Origin: a virus
Reading direction: 5' to 3' (one strand)
Length of the DNA stretch: 43,509 nucleotides
IMG/VR virus record: IMGVR_UViG_3300035183_000829
Span: 1 to 43,509 of that record
Position 1 is the first letter of the stretch; each line of letters starts with the position of its first letter. Made by a program: the position numbers and the translations under genes. The notes below the pieces were generated by a model. The model saw nothing but the letters and a program-made list of their open reading frames with translations. It ran no database searches and was not told where the DNA came from. Below, in pieces: positions 12,898 to 22,065 of this stretch.

Positions 12898-13746
12898 ATG
12901 TTCAGCAAATCTCAAAGAGAGTCTCTTAATGCTCTGTCAAGCAAGGTCTACGGAGTTGAAACCGGTTGGGTGAAACTCCTGAATGATCCGCGCTATCAAA
13001 TCGCAACTGGACAAAGAGAGATTGATGGACAAAGATACGTCCAATATCAAACCAAAGATGGTCGCCCTGGTACGGTCGTAACTATCGAAAAAGCTATCGA
13101 AAAATACGGCTTTCAACCAACAGAAGAGCAATTGTCCAAAAAAGTGACAGTGGTTGACAGTCGCCCAGCGACGTTTGAAGAGTTGATGACTGCTATGGAG
13201 ACAGCACTTGAAATCAAAATCCATAGTGAACTCGACACCCCAGGGCGCCAGCATGTCTTCGCCCATATGTTAGTGTCCGGCAAGTTGCCATATAAGCTAG
13301 CTCTTGAGTTAGGTGATGGTGAACAAACAAAAATATCCTTTGAAGAGCAATTAGCCTTACTTTCTGATGAGTTAAAAGATTCTATTAAAGGAATGCTGAC
13401 ATCTGCCGATAATCCTGTTAGAGGCATTCCTATGGATGCTTATGGTTTTGTCTCTGATGTGGTTTTTTGCAAAAATCACGAAGAGAGGGCTGCCGAATTG
13501 ACGCATAGCTATTTAAGTGATGCGATGGCAAGAGCAACCTCTCCAAAGAAAAGATTTAGTCGTGAAGTCCAGATAAAGCTTCATAAAGAATACTCCGATA
13601 AGGCTAAGATGATTAAGAGGCAAAAGCAGGCTAAAAAACAAAAAGAGGCCAAAAATGCGAAGCCAAAACAGCAGAAACGAAATTCACTCGTTCATGGTCA
13701 GGATTCTAGCAGCGCTGGAGAACATCAACCGAGTAATGAGGAATGA
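12898..13746 (+). CDS. Hypothetical protein with basic C-terminal helix (282 aa)
   Basis: Unrecognised protein of 282 residues from ATG at 12898, which has AAAGG eight bases upstream; a GTG at 12889 overlapping the previous stop is the alternative. The N-terminal part (SLNALSSKVYGVETGWVKLL) precedes a small beta region (RYVQYQTKDGRPGTVVTIEK). A helical middle carries GRQHVFAHMLVSGKLPYKLA and AYGFVSDVVFCKNHEERAAE, with several His. The C-terminal ~45 residues are a Lys/Gln-rich basic helix (KMIKRQKQAKKQKEAKN) that may bind nucleic acid or a partner. The 3' end overlaps the next gene by 92 bases. Confidence 0.62.
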   Translation: MFSKSQRESLNALSSKVYGVETGWVKLLNDPRYQIATGQREIDGQRYVQYQTKDGRPGTVVTIEKAIEKYGFQPTEEQLSKKVTVVDSRPATFEELMTAMETALEIKIHSELDTPGRQHVFAHMLVSGKLPYKLALELGDGEQTKISFEEQLALLSDELKDSIKGMLTSADNPVRGIPMDAYGFVSDVVFCKNHEERAAELTHSYLSDAMARATSPKKRFSREVQIKLHKEYSDKAKMIKRQKQAKKQKEAKNAKPKQQKRNSLVHGQDSSSAGEHQPSNEE

Positions 13747-13897
13747 GCCTATAAAACCATCCACGCCAACTGGTCAAGCTGTGGTTAGCTCGCGTGACGA
13801 TCAAGATACCATACTGATGGTCAATGAGTGGGGTATCTTAACTGCGGTTCCACGAAAGCCATCGAATGTCATAAGTATTTTTCGCAAAAAGAAGTGA
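13655..13897 (+). CDS. Small hypothetical protein (80 aa)
   Basis: An 80-residue protein, MRSQNSRNEIHSFMVRILAA to the C-terminus RKPSNVISIFRKKK. ATG at 13655 has GAGG six bases before it, but the long overlap with the previous gene leaves later starts open (ATG at 13693 or 13736). The second half (DTILMVNEWGILTAVPRK) has a beta-rich look. It is unrecognised, and lies just before the glycosylase gene. Confidence 0.5.
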   Translation: MRSQNSRNEIHSFMVRILAALENINRVMRNEPIKPSTPTGQAVVSSRDDQDTILMVNEWGILTAVPRKPSNVISIFRKKK

Positions 13898-13924
13898 AGT
13901 GTAAGTCTTTTGTGGGGTTTGCAA

Positions 13925-14683
13925 GTGAAAATTAGCTCATTTGTCGAAAACGAACTAAAAAACACAGGCTGGCTTGATATACTCAGGCCTGTCATGGAAA
14001 CCCCTGAATATAACAAGCTACGCTCTTTTTTGCTTGAAGAGATCAAATCCAAAAAGAAGATCTATCCCGACTCGATCAACCTGTTCAGAGCTTTTCGTGA
14101 AACACCACTTGAATCGGTCAAGGTTGTTATAGTCGGCCAAGATCCATATCACGGCCCTGGTCAGGCTAATGGGTTAGCTTTTGGCGTTAGAAATGGCTTA
14201 CCTATTCCACCCTCTCTTAGGAATATCTTCAAGGAAGTCGAAAGAGAATTCGGTGTTTCTATACCAAAAGACCAATCCGATCTTGTCGGTTGGGCTAAGC
14301 AGGGCGTCTTACTATTGAACTCTGTTCTTACTGTAGAGCATGGGATGGCTGGATCACATGCTCAGATTGGTTGGCAGTTTGTCACTGATCATGTGATCAA
14401 AAAGCTTGGTGAGCGTCAAAATGGTATAGCGTTCATGCTCTGGGGCGAATACGCCAAAGCCCAGGCAAAGCTTTTGCCGAGAAGCGGTGTCAAGGCGTTC
14501 GTAACAAGTCACCCAAGTCCATTTTCAGCCCGTCTTGGATTTACAGGTTGTGGGCATTTTTCAGCTGTTAATGCCTACCTCGAACATGAAGCTAAAAAAA
14601 CCCCAATAGACTGGACCAAAACCAGTACCGGTCAATCCACAACAATTGGTCTCCTGCTGGCCGAAATGGGATTGCTTCGTTGA
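13925..14683 (+). CDS. ung: Uracil-DNA glycosylase, family 1
   Basis: Removes uracil from DNA by cleaving the N-glycosidic bond, starting base excision repair. All family-1 motifs are present: the water-activating GQDPYHGPGQA (residues 71-81, Asp73), PPSLRNIFKE, GVLLLNSVLTV with Asn132 in the uracil pocket, and the DNA-intercalating HPSPFSARLGF (residues 196-206). The length of 252 residues from GTG at 13925 fits the family. That GTG is preferred because GGGG lies seven or eight bases upstream. TTG at 13910 or 13919 would extend the frame. Its place between tail genes is odd for a repair enzyme. It may protect phage DNA or act on uracil-containing host or rival DNA; the sequence does not decide. 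Confidence 0.96.
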   Translation: MKISSFVENELKNTGWLDILRPVMETPEYNKLRSFLLEEIKSKKKIYPDSINLFRAFRETPLESVKVVIVGQDPYHGPGQANGLAFGVRNGLPIPPSLRNIFKEVEREFGVSIPKDQSDLVGWAKQGVLLLNSVLTVEHGMAGSHAQIGWQFVTDHVIKKLGERQNGIAFMLWGEYAKAQAKLLPRSGVKAFVTSHPSPFSARLGFTGCGHFSAVNAYLEHEAKKTPIDWTKTSTGQSTTIGLLLAEMGLLR

Positions 14684-14697
14684 ACGCGCCCTAAAAT

Positions 14698-14755
14698 GCT
14701 GATATAATTGGGTTTGAATTACTACTCTCAAAGTGGTAAAATACCCTATATCAGC
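14698..14755 (+). promoter_or_regulatory. Promoter embedded in an inverted repeat before the tape measure gene
   Basis: TTGAAT (14714-14719), a 17-base spacer and TAAAAT (14737-14742) with an extended TGG form a strong sigma70-like promoter 33 bases before the tape measure GTG. The promoter sits inside a 9-bp perfect inverted repeat, GCTGATATA (14698-14706) and TATATCAGC (14747-14755), plus GGG/CCC inside it. The -10 box itself is symmetric (GGTA-AAA-TACC). A second TAAAAT lies at 14692. The repeat could be an operator or, once transcribed in part, a leader structure. Confidence 0.6.
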
Positions 14756-14774
14756 GTAATTATTAGGGGTTTTT

Positions 14775-17700
14775 GTGGCCAACCAGATTAAATTCGATTT
14801 AGGTTCAATGATACGGCAAGTTGATGAACTTGCCAAGGCCATTGAAAAACTTGGAATTTCTACCCAATCATCGTTCAGTAGCATGGCCGCATCAACAGGG
14901 ACTCTCGGCAGGGCCGTTGCCGAGGTGTCGTCTGTAGGGTCGAATCCCGGCGGGGTTACGTTTTTATCTAAAGCTGGTCAAGCCGCTAAGACGAACTTCG
15001 CTCGAAAAAGCATAGAAAACGCCCTTGAGAACCAAGCCAAGATTGACGCATACAATGCCTACAAAAGGGGTGAGCCTGGGTATTACGAAGACCAGGGTGT
15101 TCTTAGGTATAAGAATCCAAAGCATCAGCCATCGAATGGTACCTACATCAAAAACTATGGTGATATTGGTGTAATCGAAACCCTCAAAGAACAACAAAAA
15201 GAAAGACTCTTAGCAGCCGAGAAAAAACAATCCGAAATACCTGATAGTGTGCCGATTACAGCTGGCACAGTTGTAAAGCCAACCAGGAATGCTTTGGGGT
15301 ATTCTGCTGCGGATATTCCTCGCGGTCTCCAGGCTCAGGCCGATATTGAGAAGATAAACGATAGCATCAGCAAAGCTATAAATGGCCTTAAGCAATCCAA
15401 CGACGACAACGCCAAAATATCCGCATCTATCCTAAAGAGCCTTCAAGATAGGATCAGCGAAAAGAACGAAGCCCTTGAGAAAGCCAAGGCAGACTTCCGC
15501 GCCGACACATCCGAGAAAAAAGAGGCCAGCACCCAAAACCTAATCAATGCACTAGCCGACCTCGAGAAGGCTGTTGAAGATGCTACGACTGCGACCAAGC
15601 AGTTTGGTGGAGGGGGTGGAGGGGGTGGTGGTCAGCCGCCTAAAGAAGGTTTTGGTGAAAAATTTAATGAATTTCGTAATAAATTTGGTGCATTAGCTGG
15701 TGCCGGACTTGCTTTAGCGGCTGGTGTTGCTCAACAGTATTATGGGTTTCAAGCTACCGGCCGAAATGTAGTTATTGGACAAGAGCTTGGATTGCAAAAA
15801 GCTCGCGGTGATTTGGCTCAGTTACAATTTAATAGAGAGATGGCTTCTGTTGACATGCGTAGTGGTGAGAATATCATCAAATACTACGGCGATATGTTTT
15901 ATGGAAACCGTCCTGGTTCTGAATTTTTAGGACAAAAAGGACTATTAAACGCAAACAAAGCAGCGTGGTTGAATTTTGAAAGCATCAAAGAGAGAGACTC
16001 TGCAGATAGGTCATCTAATCGTATTAGTGCAGCGACTAAGATAATAGGCGGAGCGGCTGCAGCTATCGGAAGCGGCATCGCAGGTGCTGCGTCTTCGTGG
16101 ACCGGTGTTGGTGCTATGATGGGAGCCGCAGGCGTAGTATATGGTATAAACCAAGTTGTTGGCGGTATTGGCGATTTAAGGGGAGACGTCACTTCTGCCG
16201 CTTCCGCAAGAGAAGGTTTTGAGGGTATTGCGGGTTTGGGTGCTCGATTAGCTGGTATGTCTCCCGAGGAGAGAGCCAAGGCTCAGGCTCGTAGAATTGC
16301 TGAAGATAATCTTGAGATGGCTAATTATAGCGAAAGCCTTCGTAATGCTCAGGTTCAGCAGCACGCCAAAGATGTATTTTTGATAGATAAGCAATTAGAA
16401 GCAAAGGCAGCTACTCGTCAAGCTGTTCAGCTGGTCGGTCAATACGCATTGACTCCTAATGAACTGAATACGATTTACAAAAGTGTTGAGGATTTCCATA
16501 AGAGCGCCAAAAGATCTCCGACTCTTTATGAAAATGGTGAATCCGTAAGGGCGTTTACCAGCCAGTCTCAAAGAGAAAAAGAGAAGGTCGAAAACATTGG
16601 TCCATTCGCTCCCAATACTGATAATTTCAAATCCTACGCCAATACGCTGTACGAAAAGAAAAGGAGTGATGGTAAGGCTCGCCTTCTACAAGAGCGGCAA
16701 GAAAAACTAGCCGCGAGAGCTTTCCCTGGATCTACTCCGGAGGATGAAGAGAATCGCAGAAGGCTTTTGGCTATGGGACTCCCGCCAAGCCTTCAAAATA
16801 TAAAGTCCGGTGAACAGCCAATATCAACTAAAGGTCCAACATCTGTATGGGCTTCTTTTGGTATGTCCCAGGCTGAGTGGATAGGTAGAGCTGCACAGGT
16901 CACTGATTTGATGAGCGACCTAAGACCAGGAAAGAGCACGAGCGTTGGTGAGGTTAACGAAAGAACCAGAAGGGTGCTTTCGCTCGGGTTTGCCGGGCTC
17001 GGAAGCCAGGATCAAATACTGAGCAATCTTGGCGCACTCAATCAAACAACTGGTCAGGCTAATAATACCCAAAAGCTTGAGCAGATAATGTCTCAAGCGG
17101 TGGCTTTGGGTTTTGACAAGTCAAGGACTGGTCAGCAGTTTATTGGCGCTGTAACAGACCTTTCTCGATCGCTAGGGGTGACCGAAACTGGCTCCATGGG
17201 AAGATCGCTCGGTTTAGCCGCCACTGCATTGTCGGCAACCGGAACAGCAAATGAATTATCGCTTGAAGCTGCTAAGCGCGGTGTAAGTGAGTATGCTTCT
17301 TATACCAGTCAAACTGGCGGATTTGTCGGTGCGATGAAAATGCGTGCCGCTTTTGGTGCGGGTATTGGTTTTGGTAGTGGAGCTGGAATACTATCAGGTA
17401 AAAGTACTGAACAAATCATGTCATGGATATCGGAGTTAGATAAGGGTACGATCACAAGCCCTGGGCTCCAGGACTTGATGAGACTGAACGGGAACGACAA
17501 AGAAAAGGTACGCAAAGTCCTAGAGGGTCAGGTAGGTGCAGCTGCTACATCAATTCGCGGCCAATTCAATGTAACCTTTGGTAAAAATGCTTACGAAGAG
17601 GCGGTCAATAAAGTCAAAACCTCATCCGGTAAAGAGCGTGATGAGGCTATGGCCACACTTAGAGCTAGGGCTGCGGAAATAGCCCCAATGGCTGGCTTAG

Positions 17701-18194
17701 GTGCAGAAGCTGGAATGCAATCTGTGATTCAGGATCTTGTAGTGAAAGGTGTCTTGAATCAAAGAGAGGCAACCAAAGAGCTTGATAAGGCCAAAAAAGA
17801 AGGTATGGCAAAGGGTATAGATCCTGCAGCTAAAAATCTACAGAACTACATAGATCAAGCAACCCGCGACTTCAATAAAGCTGGTGGACCTAACTCCGTC
17901 AATATGGCTAAGTATAAAGAGTACCTAAGGGCTGGTGGAGTCGAGCAAGCTGGGGTGACAGAGAAAGATATCGCTGAAGCTGAAAGAGATCCAAAGAAGA
18001 AAGCCGAACTCGAGAAGAAACTTGAAGGGTTAACGACAGTTGACCTTGCTCAAGGGGCTGAAAGGGCGTATGCTGCTACAGGGCAGGTTCAGCGGGTAGA
18101 AATAACAAACTGGTTCGGTATGAGACCTGTTTTAGCTGGAACCGGCTTGGGTGACAAAGTCAGGCAGGTTCCGCCACCACCAACACGGCAATAA
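14775..18194 (+). CDS. Tail tape measure protein (1139 aa)
   Basis: Sets tail length and travels through the tube during injection. Evidence is length, position between small tail genes and the baseplate hub, and composition: long helical, Ala/Lys/Glu/Gln-rich regions, a coiled-coil-like stretch near residues 190-270, a nine-Gly linker near residue 278, and hydrophobic Ala/Gly segments around 305-325 and 430-470 that could insert in a membrane. By the usual ~1.5 A per residue, the tail would be roughly 170 nm. The start is GTG at 14775 with AGGGG five bases upstream. No lysozyme or peptidase domain was seen. The C-terminal part is charged and helical, ending in a short Pro-rich tail. Confidence 0.86.
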   Translation: MANQIKFDLGSMIRQVDELAKAIEKLGISTQSSFSSMAASTGTLGRAVAEVSSVGSNPGGVTFLSKAGQAAKTNFARKSIENALENQAKIDAYNAYKRGEPGYYEDQGVLRYKNPKHQPSNGTYIKNYGDIGVIETLKEQQKERLLAAEKKQSEIPDSVPITAGTVVKPTRNALGYSAADIPRGLQAQADIEKINDSISKAINGLKQSNDDNAKISASILKSLQDRISEKNEALEKAKADFRADTSEKKEASTQNLINALADLEKAVEDATTATKQFGGGGGGGGGQPPKEGFGEKFNEFRNKFGALAGAGLALAAGVAQQYYGFQATGRNVVIGQELGLQKARGDLAQLQFNREMASVDMRSGENIIKYYGDMFYGNRPGSEFLGQKGLLNANKAAWLNFESIKERDSADRSSNRISAATKIIGGAAAAIGSGIAGAASSWTGVGAMMGAAGVVYGINQVVGGIGDLRGDVTSAASAREGFEGIAGLGARLAGMSPEERAKAQARRIAEDNLEMANYSESLRNAQVQQHAKDVFLIDKQLEAKAATRQAVQLVGQYALTPNELNTIYKSVEDFHKSAKRSPTLYENGESVRAFTSQSQREKEKVENIGPFAPNTDNFKSYANTLYEKKRSDGKARLLQERQEKLAARAFPGSTPEDEENRRRLLAMGLPPSLQNIKSGEQPISTKGPTSVWASFGMSQAEWIGRAAQVTDLMSDLRPGKSTSVGEVNERTRRVLSLGFAGLGSQDQILSNLGALNQTTGQANNTQKLEQIMSQAVALGFDKSRTGQQFIGAVTDLSRSLGVTETGSMGRSLGLAATALSATGTANELSLEAAKRGVSEYASYTSQTGGFVGAMKMRAAFGAGIGFGSGAGILSGKSTEQIMSWISELDKGTITSPGLQDLMRLNGNDKEKVRKVLEGQVGAAATSIRGQFNVTFGKNAYEEAVNKVKTSSGKERDEAMATLRARAAEIAPMAGLGAEAGMQSVIQDLVVKGVLNQREATKELDKAKKEGMAKGIDPAAKNLQNYIDQATRDFNKAGGPNSVNMAKYKEYLRAGGVEQAGVTEKDIAEAERDPKKKAELEKKLEGLTTVDLAQGAERAYAATGQVQRVEITNWFGMRPVLAGTGLGDKVRQVPPPPTRQ

Positions 18195-18197
18195 GTT

Positions 18198-20042
18198 ATG
18201 ACGCTTAATGTAACCACAAAATGGATAGTTGAGGTTTTCCCTTTTGAAAACCCAATACCATCTGATGGCGATTTTGTCGGAAAAAGCCTCAAAAAAGAGA
18301 GCTCATCCGATCAAACAGTCAGGGTGATAACCAATGACAACCTTGGCATAGTCAGTGTAAATCTGAGCAGATCTAAAGGATCGCCTGACGGCCAATGCTT
18401 GGTTAGTATGGTTGGCCCATTACCACCAAGTTTTTATGTCGGAGCTTGGGCGATCGTATCGTCAACAACCGATAAATCATCTACCGCAGTTACACGATTC
18501 ATAGGTCAAATCGAAAATATTGACATATCTTATAATGTGAGTGACATTTCGGGTAACCAGTACATCCTGTCTTCTCTGAAGATAAGAGAGTGGTCGGCTA
18601 TGCTCCGTATGCTGGTTCGATATGACGTACTTTCGATTGTCGGAGCCGCAGCTGACCTTGGAAAGATTGCAAATGCGTCTAGCCTAGTCAGCAAGAAATT
18701 CATAGGTCCACTAAACAAGGGTGAATCAGCCGACAGTAACGCTATCGAACAATTGATGAGCTCAGCCTGGAATCCATTTGAGATGGGTCACATCATACTA
18801 AAGCTTATTGGTGCCATGAACGCCGCTGATGCAATAGACACGACCAACAGTATTGACGGCAAGACTCTCCCGAATATCGCAACTATTGCCCCATACATAC
18901 CCCAAGCCCTACTTGAAAGATTGGGTATAGAGCTAGACACCCTAGGAAACCCGTTTGAGTCAGGATTTATGCGAGTTATAACCGGAATTCAAGCTAGCCC
19001 ATTCTATAATGACGGATCTTGGGGTGGGGTGTTTGATGATATCGAAGAGTTAATCGCAGATTATAAAAATGGCTATGAAGCTAATAAGATACATCCACTG
19101 ACGTATGGCCTGCAAGCTATAGTTCAAAACGGATCATCTGCGTGGGACCTGCTGTCAACACAATGCGATAACTCGGTGAACGAAGTATATACAGACTTTC
19201 TGTATGAGTATGGTGTCGATGGCTCTGTAGTAGGAAAGCCGGTTATTGTTTTGCGAAATAAGCCCTTTCTTTTGCGGAAAATAAGAGACGGCGAAATTAG
19301 CGGTATCGACCTTGAGACAGATCTTAGTGGATTTACTATTTATGACAATTTGCCGCGCCATAATATACCATCAGAGTCAATCGTCTCATTTAGGGTTAAT
19401 TCGACTTTCTTAAATAGTCCGAATTATATACGGATAGGTTACTCCCCATCTGTTGGCTTGAATAGAACCGGAGAAGCGACGGCCTTGCAGGCTGGTAGGG
19501 AGCGACTTGATCCAGAGATGAAGCGCTTTGGCGGCAATGAGCTGGAAATAACCACAATATACAACGGCACTGAACAGATTGGCATATCAAATGAAGACTC
19601 ACGAACAGTCAAAGTCCCGCTTGACGAGTGGTATAAGCAACTGAAAGATTTGGCTAAATCTTGGTATTCGTATAATTATCGAATGGGAACTGGTATCATA
19701 ACCATTAAAGAAAACGGACTTCCCCTTTCGGTAGGAAACAATGTTCAATTCAAATTTGGTCAGTATTATATTGTAGGGCATATTGAGGCTATCACTTGTG
19801 ACTTTCAGGTCGAGGGCGATGGCTTGATGACGAACCTGACAACGCTAACACTAAGTCACATTGTACAGGCAGTAAATGGCGGAACAACACTGGACTTCAT
19901 AGACATGACGCACTTTGGCAATCTTCTACGGTCTGTCCCTACTCAATCAGAAGCTGGTGTTGGCGGTGGAAGCAAAGCAGCAGGGAAAATTCTTTCAGAC
20001 CTTTCTGGGGTTTCTAATAAAATCAAAGGGTTATTTGGATGA
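18198..20042 (+). CDS. Baseplate hub protein (614 aa)
   Basis: Probable baseplate hub (T4 gp27 / late-control-D-like), the ring between the tube and the spike. It lies between the tape measure and the spike gene, the standard hub position. The N-terminal region is beta-rich, with AWAIVSSTT and TRFIGQIENIDISYNVSDIS. The middle is a long helical insert. A second beta domain has DNLPRHNIPSESIVSFRVNS, and the last domain includes LPLSVGNNVQFKFGQYYIVG and HIEAITCDFQVEGDG, a pattern common in hub proteins. It starts three bases after the tape measure stop and overlaps the spike gene by ATGA. Some segments could instead belong to a T4 gp48/54-like tube connector. Confidence 0.65.
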   Translation: MTLNVTTKWIVEVFPFENPIPSDGDFVGKSLKKESSSDQTVRVITNDNLGIVSVNLSRSKGSPDGQCLVSMVGPLPPSFYVGAWAIVSSTTDKSSTAVTRFIGQIENIDISYNVSDISGNQYILSSLKIREWSAMLRMLVRYDVLSIVGAAADLGKIANASSLVSKKFIGPLNKGESADSNAIEQLMSSAWNPFEMGHIILKLIGAMNAADAIDTTNSIDGKTLPNIATIAPYIPQALLERLGIELDTLGNPFESGFMRVITGIQASPFYNDGSWGGVFDDIEELIADYKNGYEANKIHPLTYGLQAIVQNGSSAWDLLSTQCDNSVNEVYTDFLYEYGVDGSVVGKPVIVLRNKPFLLRKIRDGEISGIDLETDLSGFTIYDNLPRHNIPSESIVSFRVNSTFLNSPNYIRIGYSPSVGLNRTGEATALQAGRERLDPEMKRFGGNELEITTIYNGTEQIGISNEDSRTVKVPLDEWYKQLKDLAKSWYSYNYRMGTGIITIKENGLPLSVGNNVQFKFGQYYIVGHIEAITCDFQVEGDGLMTNLTTLTLSHIVQAVNGGTTLDFIDMTHFGNLLRSVPTQSEAGVGGGSKAAGKILSDLSGVSNKIKGLFG

Positions 20043-21436
20043 ATTCATCTTTTGTTCCATATATGGTTGAAGGCGAAATCCTGAAGGTTCAGCCGTTCCT
20101 AAAGAACGGGAAAAAAATCTTCAGATATTCCTGTTCTGCCTTGATGCCTAATGGATCTAGGATGATCCTCACTAATATTGAAATGGCTACCATGTTTGGT
20201 GGTATCGGCGATTATGTTCAGCGTAGGGCCAGAGCCACGACAGATGACGGCAACAAAATCCCAGACCAGCTTACCAATGAAAACCTCTCATCTACAATAG
20301 GTGAAAGAGTTCTAATCTCGTTTATTGGCGGCAGCATCCAGTATCCAGTAATTGTCGGCTTTCTTCAGCACCCATCACAAACTGAAGAGTTTACTGATGA
20401 GCCATCCGATATCAAGCCTCAAGCTGTCTTTCAGTATCTTGGTGTTCGCTTTGAGGTAAGTGATACTGGCGCAATTAGGTGCATCAAAAAGGGTGCGCCA
20501 AAAGTGAAGTACACAGGCGGCGGTCCTGGTGGACTACTTGGCGCAGCAGCTGGATTGGCATCATCAGCTCTTTCGTCACTTAGTTCATCCGATTCTGCCA
20601 TAAAAGGTAATGATAATGCAGCACTAGAGCCTGCTGATGATACTGAAGTGGTTCTTTGGGAAATGCTTGATGAGGGTGTGTTCAGGATTCGTGACGCTGA
20701 AGGACAAATGTTTGAGATAGATCGTACCAAAATGCGAATCTATATCAGCAACAATGACCTCAAATCAACCGAAGACGCCGCAGGAGGACCATTATCTGGC
20801 GGGAACCTCCTATCCTCCAACTCTACTGATGCGGAGTACATTCTCCTCGATAAGGATAAAGAACTTGTACTTATCAATGCCCGTACAACGGCTCAAATTT
20901 ACTCCTTTGACGCTCGAAAAGACGTCACTGAGGGGGTTCATACTCACAAGGTCGGGGAAGACTCAGAGTGGACAATTGGCGGCAATGAGACCGTTGCGAT
21001 CGATGGCAGTCGCGAAGTATCGATACAGGGAGATGACACCCTGACTGTTGAGGGTGACTTAACGATAGAAGTAACAGGTGATTCAGCTGAAACGATAGAA
21101 GGCAATAAGACCACCGATGTAACTGGAGATATGGCTGTTTCTACGGGTGGCGATTATACCTATGAAGTGACAGGTGAGGTCGCCATAACCGGTACAAGCG
21201 GGGCCACGATCAAGGGAAGTGGTGGAGCTACCCTCAAGCTTGCTGAGGGTAAAGTCGGCCTTGGTGGCCCTGCTGCTGAGCTGCTCGACCTTATGGATCA
21301 GCAACTTGATGCAATAATCAACAACGCACCAACTTTTGTTTCAACAGCAGTCGGCCCAGGCGTTCTCAATCCAACGGTTGTTACTCTTTTGACGCAGATC
21401 AAAACTCTTTTGGGATTAATTAAAGGCGGTATTTAA
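20039..21436 (+). CDS. Baseplate spike protein, gp5/gpV-like (465 aa)
   Basis: Trimeric tail spike that punctures the host envelope. An N-terminal OB-fold-like part (residues ~1-130) begins VEGEILKVQPF and includes GERVLISFIGGSIQYPVIVG. A Gly/Ala/Ser-rich insert follows near 160-200. A VHTHKVGEDSEW motif near 300 leads into triple-stranded beta-helix repeats of about eight residues (TVEGD, EVTGD, TIEGN, DVTGD, EVTGE) to about residue 395, the needle seen in gp5, gpV and VgrG proteins. A C-terminal helical region ends in TLLGLIKGGI. No lysozyme domain is present. It overlaps both neighbours by one or four bases. Confidence 0.86.
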   Translation: MNSSFVPYMVEGEILKVQPFLKNGKKIFRYSCSALMPNGSRMILTNIEMATMFGGIGDYVQRRARATTDDGNKIPDQLTNENLSSTIGERVLISFIGGSIQYPVIVGFLQHPSQTEEFTDEPSDIKPQAVFQYLGVRFEVSDTGAIRCIKKGAPKVKYTGGGPGGLLGAAAGLASSALSSLSSSDSAIKGNDNAALEPADDTEVVLWEMLDEGVFRIRDAEGQMFEIDRTKMRIYISNNDLKSTEDAAGGPLSGGNLLSSNSTDAEYILLDKDKELVLINARTTAQIYSFDARKDVTEGVHTHKVGEDSEWTIGGNETVAIDGSREVSIQGDDTLTVEGDLTIEVTGDSAETIEGNKTTDVTGDMAVSTGGDYTYEVTGEVAITGTSGATIKGSGGATLKLAEGKVGLGGPAAELLDLMDQQLDAIINNAPTFVSTAVGPGVLNPTVVTLLTQIKTLLGLIKGGI

Positions 21437-21984
21437 TGTCACTCGAACCGCTAAGTGTATGGAAGAGCACGCTCGCAGCCTTGCCGCCTACGGCAGGGGC
21501 GTGGTATATTCCGTTCGCTTCTTGGTATGCTGCCAGAATCCTTCCTATTTCTCCAGATCCTGGTGTTTTTGTAGCTGCCGGATTCCTTTTCACATTCAAT
21601 GTGTCCGTCTTTCAGACACAATTATCCTTGCTCACTCCGGTCAATAACGCATTGGCTGGCATAACCGGGTTCGCTAATGCTTGGGAGGCTGCCATTTTGG
21701 CATCCACAGTTGTGGTCAGCCCAGGCTCAGCCCTTGTTCCGCCAACTCCAGCAACAACATTCAGCGCGGTGGCCACATCTTTGATAGACACCACTTCCAT
21801 AGCGCTCGGCAAGGCTAAGCTTTTGGAGCTTGTAAGTGCTCCGCAGGTTCCAGACGCTAATGACTCTGAATTTCCTGAGAAATTTAGGGAGGCTACACTG
21901 CTTTTGACGATGACCGTAACCGGTATTAACTCAATAGTACCCGTGCCAACCCCATTGACCGCACCTTTTGTACCATTTATTTAA
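21436..21984 (+). CDS. Hydrophobic baseplate-cluster protein (182 aa)
   Basis: Unrecognised 182-residue protein rich in Ala, Pro, Val and Thr. It has a hydrophobic middle (VFVAAGFLFTFNVSVFQ) and several Ala-rich stretches. It begins at the last base of the spike stop codon (TAATG), so translation is coupled. The position between spike and baseplate genes suggests a small hub- or spike-associated component, for example a chaperone or a PAAR-like cap. No PAAR motif was recognised. Confidence 0.6.
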   Translation: MSLEPLSVWKSTLAALPPTAGAWYIPFASWYAARILPISPDPGVFVAAGFLFTFNVSVFQTQLSLLTPVNNALAGITGFANAWEAAILASTVVVSPGSALVPPTPATTFSAVATSLIDTTSIALGKAKLLELVSAPQVPDANDSEFPEKFREATLLLTMTVTGINSIVPVPTPLTAPFVPFI

Positions 21985-22031
21985 TTATTTCAATAACTTA
22001 ATTTGCAACTGCAACACCCAAGCCAAAGGGG

Positions 22032-22037
22032 TAAAAT
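22032..22037 (+). promoter_or_regulatory. Candidate promoter box TAAAAT within GGGTAA-AA-TTACCC
   Basis: TAAAAT lies 28 bases before the ATG at 22066, inside a perfect inverted repeat, GGGTAA-AA-TTACCC (22029-22042). The -35 box is weak. It is listed because the same box and symmetry occur before other structural units. Confidence 0.4.
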
Positions 22038-22065
22038 TACCCTACACACTCACGCGGAAATTCAA

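Noticed and set aside
22003-22065. Upstream TTG start of the 339-residue tail protein
   Set aside because: The extension covers a promoter-like inverted repeat and does not read like protein.
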